Part shown: piece after piece, positions 56,959 to 64,000 of the stretch | Layout: every line of letters begins with the position of its first letter | How positions within the stretch are numbered: the first letter of the stretch is position 1 | Source: Ancylostoma caninum | Lineage: Eukaryota > Nematoda > Chromadorea > Rhabditida > Ancylostomatidae | DNA: 64,000 nt | Reading direction: 5' to 3' | NCBI GenBank assembly: GCA_037903475.1 | Contig: JBAJFG010000636.1 | Coordinates: 186,001-250,000 of the forward strand | Made by a program: the position numbers and the translations under genes | The notes under the pieces: model-generated | What the model was told of the DNA's origin: nothing | The model's database searches: none | What the model saw: the letters and a program-made list of their open reading frames with translations, nothing else

Positions 56959-58735
56959 ACCAGTGGCCTTGCGAGCAAGGAGCAGGTCTCTCACCGCTAC
57001 GCTTCGCTCTCACACTGCGCGGTGGCTGTACAAATTCTGCAAAAGCGGACATCAAAGCAGAGAGTGTGGCTTGAAGACACAGTGAAATTGGAAGCGGATA
57101 AAACTAACGTCAAGGGAAAACGCAAACAAACGGAGATACCAAGTGGATGTAGTTGTAATGAAAAGATTAGATATATTAGGAAAAAAAGAACAGGTTTACT
57201 CTGTTGAAACTCGGAGGTGGGAGCAAGGTGAAGAATGACAGAATGACCTCTCACCCATTCTTCATTTTGTTGTTCCTGACTTCAGTTCCATTTTTTTTTG
57301 CCCCACGCCAATTCCAAACTGCATGTTGCAATACGCGCATAAGGATTTCTGTTTATTGGAAATCCACCCCATCCATGTCCCAGACCTAGTCCACCAAAAT
57401 TCCTCGCGGTCACATCTCTAGAGAACTACGTCGCAGAGAAAAACTACTAAGGACATTTCACGTGGAGGCAACACCATTGTGATATCATCGCTAGTGGGGT
57501 ATTTCAGAGAGCGAGTGAAGAAACTGTAGCTCATACCCGAAGCTTTTTTTTCTAAAACATGATTTAAACTTAGAAATGGGAATAATTTGTCTATTTCACA
57601 GGAGCTATGTCTCCTTGTTTTGATTCCACATATACAATTATTGGATATTTACACCATGCTTTTTTAGATTGAACCTCTTTCGGTCGGCCGTAGGGCGCGT
57701 AAACTAAGCGTGTCTTTTTGGTAAAGTTTATATTAACCTTCTAGTTTTGTTTGCTCACTAAGGATTATTACTTTGTTGCTATTAGACACTATATTCCGAT
57801 GCATCAGCAAGTTCAGGTCCCATTACTTTTTGCATGAATGACACGGTAAACTGTTTTTGGTCTTGTTTTCAACAGCCTCTGCTGAATTTATTCTACATTT
57901 ATCAAGAACACACACATACTAGGGTCTCCTCAATTAGTTAGGAATAGGTGTTACGGAGCAAATGTCCTAGTATACACAATGACCGGTTCTGTCGCGCACC
58001 GGAGGCTCAATGGGCCCAATCCGACCTCCAATGCCATGGTTGCCAAATACAAGGGGCAAATGTAGAACTAATTATGCGCAGAATAAAGGCTAAAAAAAGC
58101 CAATGGTGGATATGGGGCAACACGAGACCGTAAAGCCTTTATTAAACCTGGTGCTGAGGGAAATGCAGTCACTTGTAAACAAAGGTTAACAGGCATAAAG
58201 AAAGGAACATCAAGTGAGGACTAATTAGATTACGCCAGAGTTGGGTCGTGATTAGCTCGATGTAATACATTAAGGGGGGCGATGGCTCCAGCGTTAGCAT
58301 GTACTAGAAAGAAGAAAGCTAGATAAACACAGTGAATTATGAATGCATTGGAAGCTCAAGGAAACAGATTAAAAAAGTGAAAAAGTGGACCGCACCAGGC
58401 GGACGACACGTAGCAAAAGTGAGGCTGCGCCTAGGCCGAAACCATCGATTTCCGATAGGCGGAGGTGGTCAAAGGTATATCACAGCCGCCCTCTGCACGA
58501 TCATGGGTACGGTCTTTCCATAAACGGGAGCGATCGCTTTGCGAAAGGTTCTTTGTATGTCCCCAGCCTTCCGGTACTGTTTTGCTGAGCCAGGTTTGGT
58601 GTATTATTCGCAGTGTTGGTTGTTCGGGCTATTAGTCATGTGGTTCGCCGTTTATTATGAATGTCCTTATTCGCCTTGTTTTCGCGTCGATATGATTCAG
58701 ATATGTGCCCGGTACTTTGAGCTCGCTTAGGCGAG

Positions 58736-58780
58736 GTGAGGGAGGGGGGGGGAGGGGTGGGGGGCGGGGGGGGGGGGTAG
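58736..58780 (+). repeat. G-rich tract, potential G-quadruplex
   Basis: At least four G-runs of 5 or more (GGGGGGGGGGAGGGGTGGGG.. type) in about 45 bases, well able to form intramolecular quadruplexes. No gene lies next to it. Confidence 0.85.
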
Positions 58781-61700
58781 CAGGTTGACTCCTGAATCGA
58801 TTGTTGTGTTGGTTTATTGAGATATTGCTAGAAGCATCCTTCCCGTGTTCGTCCAGTAACGAGGTAGACCTAAGAAATCACTGTTGACTATCATATGAGC
58901 TCCTACACATTCATTATGTCCTTTCTCATCACTTTGTCATCTTAATTTGTCCTTGTGTCATAAATATCATGAAGCAAACCCTCACATTTGGCTTGATGTC
59001 TCATCAAAAGCATCGCTAATGCCAAAAAGTGCCGATAATCGCATTCTTTTATTACAGTACACGCATAGACGCTTCAGACAATACGTCCGTTTTACTCGTC
59101 GGCACAGACGCACTTTCAACAATACCCGGAAACGGTATTTGTCTGGAAAATAAGTTGTTTTTCCATTCAAATTGCATTTGGTTGTTAATATCGTATACAC
59201 ATCATTTTCAAGGGCTTCCAGCTAATAATTTATTTAAACGCCGATTACCGTAACTGCAACAATTACAATTTCTGGCGAGGTAACTTCCTAGATATTAGGT
59301 AAATTTCAATGTGGGAATGGTGGCGTACTTATTCTACATTCCTCGTTCAACTCCCTAATTTGTTGAATGAGACAAAGCTAGCAAAAAAAATTATTGTTTC
59401 ACAGATCCCTTCTGTCACAGCCCTTACTACGTTCTAAATTCCCCCTCGTTAGTACTGCTTGTCTAACTCTTTGTGGATTGTTTCCTGCGCCCTCACCTTG
59501 TTACCACTTTCTTGGAAAAATTGAGAAAGTTGTTACATTTGTCTACATTCGTCCTGTGTCGACCAGATCCTTCTGCTATTCTAAGCTGACTAGCCAAGGC
59601 AAGTAAGCCTTTCACGTGAAGCCCTAATACAATACACCAATAGCTACAGGCGAACAAGGCAACCGGAAGTAATTCATTATTCCTAGCAGTGGTGCACGAA
59701 AAAGGTTTTTGTAGTTTCCCAGAAGCTTCACAAAAAACTATAATAAATGGCTTCAATCCAGTAAATTAAGTTCCTTGTTCTTGTATAATCAGCGTTACAA
59801 ATGATGGAACATACTTGCAACAATGGAAGAAAAACTTTCTCTGGTGGAAAAAGTTTAAAAAACAACCATACAGCTTTTTGAGACTTGAGCTCTCATCATT
59901 CAGAAGCGCACCATGGAACGTTCGGAAATGAACTAGCACAGCAAGTAAGTGGCATGATGGGTTGAGTAGCAAAATGGTCGTTTTCAATGTCGATTTTGTA
60001 TTATAGAATCACAATTTTCGAAAGGAATTATTTTCGGTCACAGTAGGAAATCGAAAAGAAACATCCTGCTTGCATACGTATTCGGCACTACAATATTAAG
60101 TATTTGCAACTATAGACATGAGGTATCAAGCCTTTCATGTACTCCTATATTCTTTTACATAACGTGCTCCCCTTGGTTATTTTTCCTTGCACGAAATAAT
60201 GACATATGACCGTTTTATGAAATATAAAATAAAAAAACTTTTATCGAGCCGTTCAGCTGTTTATCCAATCAGGTAGCGATTCATAGAGTAGTCTGGGAAT
60301 ACCGAGTTTTCCAAAAAGCCTCCCCACCCCCCTCTACCAACGGAGGACCGGAAAAACAGCTCCGTTCCTCCCAGCTTCGGACACGAACGTACTATGAAGG
60401 TGCCATCTCGCCCTATTGATCTGGATATAAAAGTAAAATATTGAAGTAAGACAGAAATTTGCATCTATTTCAAGAGCCCCAATGAGGATGCACCCGAAAG
60501 TTCCAAGGATGGCAGCACCTTTACAATCAAATTCGTGCAAATTTACAATTTACAGAGCACAGCCTTACTTCTATGTATATGGATTTTTGGAGAAATTTTA
60601 TTTTGTTAGGGAAATGTGCTGAAGGCTTTCCTACCAAGATGCGTGCGCTATAAGATGCAAAGAAAATTTGAGCGTTTGCTCCTGCCGTGGCAAATGGAAT
60701 CGGGGAGTTCCGTTTCTCAATTTTTTGCTGTCCTTCAGCTCCTACCTTTGTCACCCTCCAGAGAAAATCAGTTCTTCACCAACAACTGCTCAGGAATCGT
60801 GATGTCCCTATCGCGTGTTTATTAGTCCGTACCGATTCTAATTCGAGAAAATCTTACTACTGCCGGGTGTTCGTTGTTTCGTGGTTGCCAGTTGCTTAAT
60901 TTGATTCCTGTGAGCCTCATTTTTGCAACATATTCGCGGTTCTTTGCAATACAGTCTAAGCTTACACTTTGATATATCCAATGTCAGCTCTTATTTGTAA
61001 CATAGATGGGACATCTTGAAAACTATGTGCTTCAAGCGAAGTAGAGAAGATTAATGAGGGAATCTCATCTAATTCTTTCATGGATCACTTTAGATGCACT
61101 CTCGGACCCCTTCTGCCCATTTTACTTCTCAAGGCTAGCCACTTCCTCATTCAAACGACAGCTGTGCGATTTTCCTCTTGCTGTACCTACATACTATGTG
61201 ACGCAGTTTGAAACATAATAAACTGTAATTAAGCCTTCGGTGGATGTGTGTATCTACCAATTTACCATAATTAGTTGTTTTCCCTGACATGCTAAGAACC
61301 CACAGTTTTTTATTCGTAGTGCGTAGCTTACAAAGCGCAGTACAGTTTTGGGTTCTTCCAGAAATGGCTTGGAAAACGGCCAGTAATCTAACGATTAGAA
61401 AACTGTTTAACTTTGGCTTCTGTTTTTTCAGAATTTCTTCGAATAAGTTGTGCTCCTTGACTTACCTCACATATCTCTTGTCAGGCCCTCATAGCACTCC
61501 ACTCCCCTTCTCGAAACTCTGAAGTGAGCCTTCGGATGGACAACCTTATCCTAGTCATTTGGTGACTGTGGTCACGGGTTTGTGCTTTGAAAGTTCAGTA
61601 GAATGCTTGAATATTCAGACAGTAATCCACGCGACTATCCAGCCTTCTATGCCAATGTGGTCCGCGTCTAAACTGACTAAAGCCCCGTGCGTGAGTTTTA

Positions 61701-62825
61701 CGTCCTTTACTGATATATGACTCTTGGCGCTTGCAGCAAACAAAAATAGAAAACCACAATCCCTTCATCCAGCAGCGTTCTTTGTCGGTTTCTAAGTTAC
61801 CTTCGAGATGTGTGACCTATATTTCCTAATCATAATTTCCTTTCATCTCTCATTTAAAAAATGATCCTATCGTAACGAGTTCGAATAAGATCACGTGAAA
61901 CGTAGCTGAAAACATAGCACGAAAAACTTTCACGAGGGCCAATTTTGACATCACCATAACTCTTCAAGCGTTCTTTTGAGTCCATGTGCATGATTGGTGG
62001 GGAGCATAACCTCATCTCTATTCTGATTACCTAAGGGTAGCAGCTGAGTACAATCAAAGTCACCCATGGCTTAACATACCGATGAGTGCCAGGCAAAGGG
62101 CGGATTTGGATGCGTTCACAATTTTACGATATGAATCTTAGACCGAGACCTGATTTAGTCAATATCCTTGCCATACGTTCGACGGCGACTTCATTTAAAG
62201 AACGGACCACTGGGAATTTAGAGGCACTAAAGAAGATTACAGCATTGTCGAAGCGTTGGTTTGTCGGTCACACGTCCTTTCCCGTAGAGTTGGTAACCGT
62301 TCTATGCACACAATTACAATTAGCTTCAGTTCTGTGAGCTGGATCGTCGTAACGTGCAGCGCCTTCAAGTGCAAACAGATCCAGAACAGTGGCTAGGGTT
62401 GGGCGACTGCTCGGCCTCACAGCCCTTCAACCTGTGAACAGTCAAATTAAATTTCCATGTCCTAGAGCAAAACCCTACACAGCCTTCTACACCTTTCTCA
62501 GGTTATGTATGAAAAAAATGCAGCAGATCAACGCTCTTAAATACCTGCTGACACGAAAGAGAGAATGAAATAAAAAAAGAAGAAAATATTTCGCACCAGT
62601 GATTCATTTGCGTTGCCTGGGACAATTTGTATGTTCATTTCCCATTCTAAAATCGGTTTCACGATTACAGGTGCATTCATTTCCGTAAAACTGACCTCAC
62701 AGTTGTTGGAAAATGATAGCTCATCTCTCTTTGTCATCCTCGCTATTCCGCTAACTTGGACTCACATGACAACAATAACTGCGTACAATTCTTTTTCCGC
62801 TTATTTCAAGACTGAACGGAAATGG

Positions 62826-62850
62826 GATGTAGAGTGTTATACCTGGAAAG
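62826..62850. repeat. Half copy of the CGTTATACCTGG hairpin MITE
   Basis: GGATGTAGAGTGTTATACCT followed by GGAAAG matches one arm of the elements at 4360-4482 and 6769-6885. The expected opposite arm is not present downstream. Confidence 0.45.
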
Positions 62851-62892
62851 AATGTGAATCTCCGTGACTGTGCACCAATTAAAAAGATAGCG

Positions 62893-63153
62893 CTATCGCC
62901 TTGCCCCTTCCTGACATAACTCTCTACACCTGCAGACGGGCATTTTCTCATTCTTCTTCACATCTCTTTGCAAACGGCAATGCTTACAAGTGACTATACA
63001 GCACTTTTGATCGACGGATGGTACAGGCGGCCCCATAATTTCATTTGAGTCCTCCTGCACTTCTCGGGCCACCATCGTGGACGATGTTCCGCCTTCGGGA
63101 GTTGTTCGTTTCTTCTTTGCATACCTGTCTACCTTAACGGAGAAAGGGCTCAT
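62893..63153 (-). CDS. Small Cys-rich ORF or exon, unrecognised
   Basis: The 86-codon minus-strand frame from ATG 63153 to a stop at 62893 reads MSPFSVKVDRYAKKKRTTPE, an acidic middle (REVQEDSNEIMGPP) and a Cys-rich end (KCCIVTCKHCRLQRDVKKNE, then CRCRELC). An internal AG at CGTTAAG (about 63132) and an AG|GTGTAG donor near 62935 would also allow an exon of about 197 bases inside it. The composition is protein-like, but no family or neighbouring exon was found. Confidence 0.3.
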   Translation of the reverse strand: MSPFSVKVDRYAKKKRTTPEGGTSSTMVAREVQEDSNEIMGPPVPSVDQKCCIVTCKHCRLQRDVKKNEKMPVCRCRELCQEGARR

Positions 63154-64000
63154 CTATCATATCGGAAATATGGAAGTAATCCTTCTTCATTAGAATTGAA
63201 TTGAATTATGCAAGCATTGAATTGTCCATTTTTGTCCACATTATCAAAGCAGCCTATAGTTGTAATGTCCAATGAACTCTTAGGAAACGGAAGTCAGCTT
63301 TCCTTTAGTAGGTTGGAAACTTTCTTCGAAATGTAGCAAAATTACGTGCATAGGTGTGCAAGTGTCGACGATATCTGAAAAACATCTTCACCCTATTGAA
63401 TAGAATCATATCATGTTTTAATAGGAGGTGGTCGCACGCTCGATGATCTCCAAGCACTATGGAATGGGGAAATCAACACTTGCGCGGCAGCGCTGGGGGA
63501 AAGCATGTGTGGGGCGTTGATCTCACCGCAGTAGAGTGCGGTGATTTCCAGACGCCGAGTGAAGAACCTCCGGTAGTTCACGTTGCGTAACTCTACACCT
63601 CGCACTATTCAGGAGCGAAAGCATGGAGATCATCACATTTCAGTGCGATGAGGTGAACGCCCGCTAGCCTTCTTCCCGCACTGCCACGGCGGTAATGATT
63701 TCCTCATTGCACAATGTTTGGAGATCTCGCGCGTGCGATCAGTTTCTCAAATACGGCGGCGAGTTTTAGAGGCAGCTTTTCTCAACAACATGACACTTTT
63801 CTATGGGCCGCTGATCGAAAAGTGAAGAGTGGTAGTCTCCTCTGGAACGTCCCATATTATGTTCCCGATTGCTGCATCATAACGAGAAGAAGAAAGTGTG
63901 GTCTCAAATCTACAGCGCTATCCGTGGTGAAATACTTGGCAAAAATCTATATCTTCTTCAGGGAAACTCCTCTAACACATCTACTATATCTGTTGTGTCA
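63154..64000. other. Right-edge region holding an inverted-repeat element, no supported gene
   Basis: Apart from the element at 63431-63740 I see only short frames without splice support. Confidence 0.35.
63431..63740. mobile_element. MITE-like element with imperfect inverted repeats (about 310 bp)
   Basis: GTCGCACGCTCGATGATCTC at the left and, reverse-complemented, GATCGCACGCGCGAGATCTC at the right. Similarity continues through CCAA.CA.T.TG.AATG.GGAAATCA and then GCGGCAGCGC/GTGGCAGTGC. Ends are approximate and no target duplication was obvious. Confidence 0.65.

Larger units (their letters stand above)
54700..62892. other. Long AT-rich intergenic region, mostly featureless
   Basis: Only scattered items are visible: a weak exon-like minus-strand segment at 55762-55848 (acceptor TTTCAAAACAG, frame RKHMLQPNSMMVLTESES, donor GTAAGT) with no partner, the repeat at 56752-56958, a G-rich tract at 58736-58780 and a half copy of the CGTTATACCTGG hairpin element at 62826-62850. 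No complete gene supported. Confidence 0.35.

Noticed and set aside
57948..58590. Short basic ORFs near 58.0-58.6 kb
   Set aside because: Overlapping frames on one strand without splice signals or motifs.

Overview
Base composition, gene architecture and protein content point to a nematode nuclear genome, most likely a clade V strongylid such as a hookworm. Exons are short (27-378 bp) with consistent GT..AG phases. Several first coding exons sit directly behind a TTTCAG/TTGCAG-type acceptor, as expected for spliced-leader trans-splicing. A cuticle-collagen relic and a compact 7TM receptor gene are also present. The genus is an inference; no diagnostic sequence was available. There is no operon, CRISPR or other prokaryotic signal.

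Five genes could be rebuilt by hand with exon phases that close exactly. (1) 11-917, minus: the 5' four exons of a COG4-like Golgi tethering subunit, running off the left edge. (2) 5026-8091, plus: a 12-exon GALK2-type galactokinase/GHMP kinase whose third conserved loop is missing. (3) 18116-26774, plus: a 16-exon BTB-BACK-Kelch protein (KLHL18-like, 651 aa). (4) 28421-31351, plus: a 7-exon tandem CCCH zinc-finger RNA-binding protein (280 aa). (5) 48003-50398, plus: a 4-exon rhodopsin-like 7TM receptor (333 aa). Less certain models are an unrecognised 7-exon minus-strand gene (9893-12774), a two-exon minus-strand 3' gene end (15810-16240), an orphan minus-strand exon (38670-38791), a Cys-rich minus-strand ORF (62893-63153) and a decayed chemoreceptor-like stretch near 34.7-36.6 kb.

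Most of the rest is repeats. Inverted-repeat elements include 3.65-4.22, 4.36-4.48, 6.77-6.88, 10.7-11.6, 17.42-17.51, 18.3-18.8, 22.2-22.5, 23.9-24.2, 24.4-24.95, 26.2-26.4, 37.7-37.95, 40.3-41.2 and 63.4-63.7 kb. A hAT-like element with a perfect 8-bp target duplication lies at 45497-46598. There are two Helitron-like 3' termini, one with its probable 5' end, two tRNA-derived SINE-like copies, a mariner transposase relic and an RTE-type reverse transcriptase relic. Two long microsatellites and two families of minisatellite-like repeats complete the set. Many of these elements sit inside introns, especially of the Kelch gene, which also carries a broken collagen fragment.

The genes are independent housekeeping, regulatory and sensory genes and I see no evidence that they work together. 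I did not find a convincing new multi-gene system. The most unusual items are the motif-deficient galactokinase homologue, the foldback element whose two arms encode similar peptides, the phase-shifting VVDxLL repeat tract, and the dispersed 21-bp minisatellite family.
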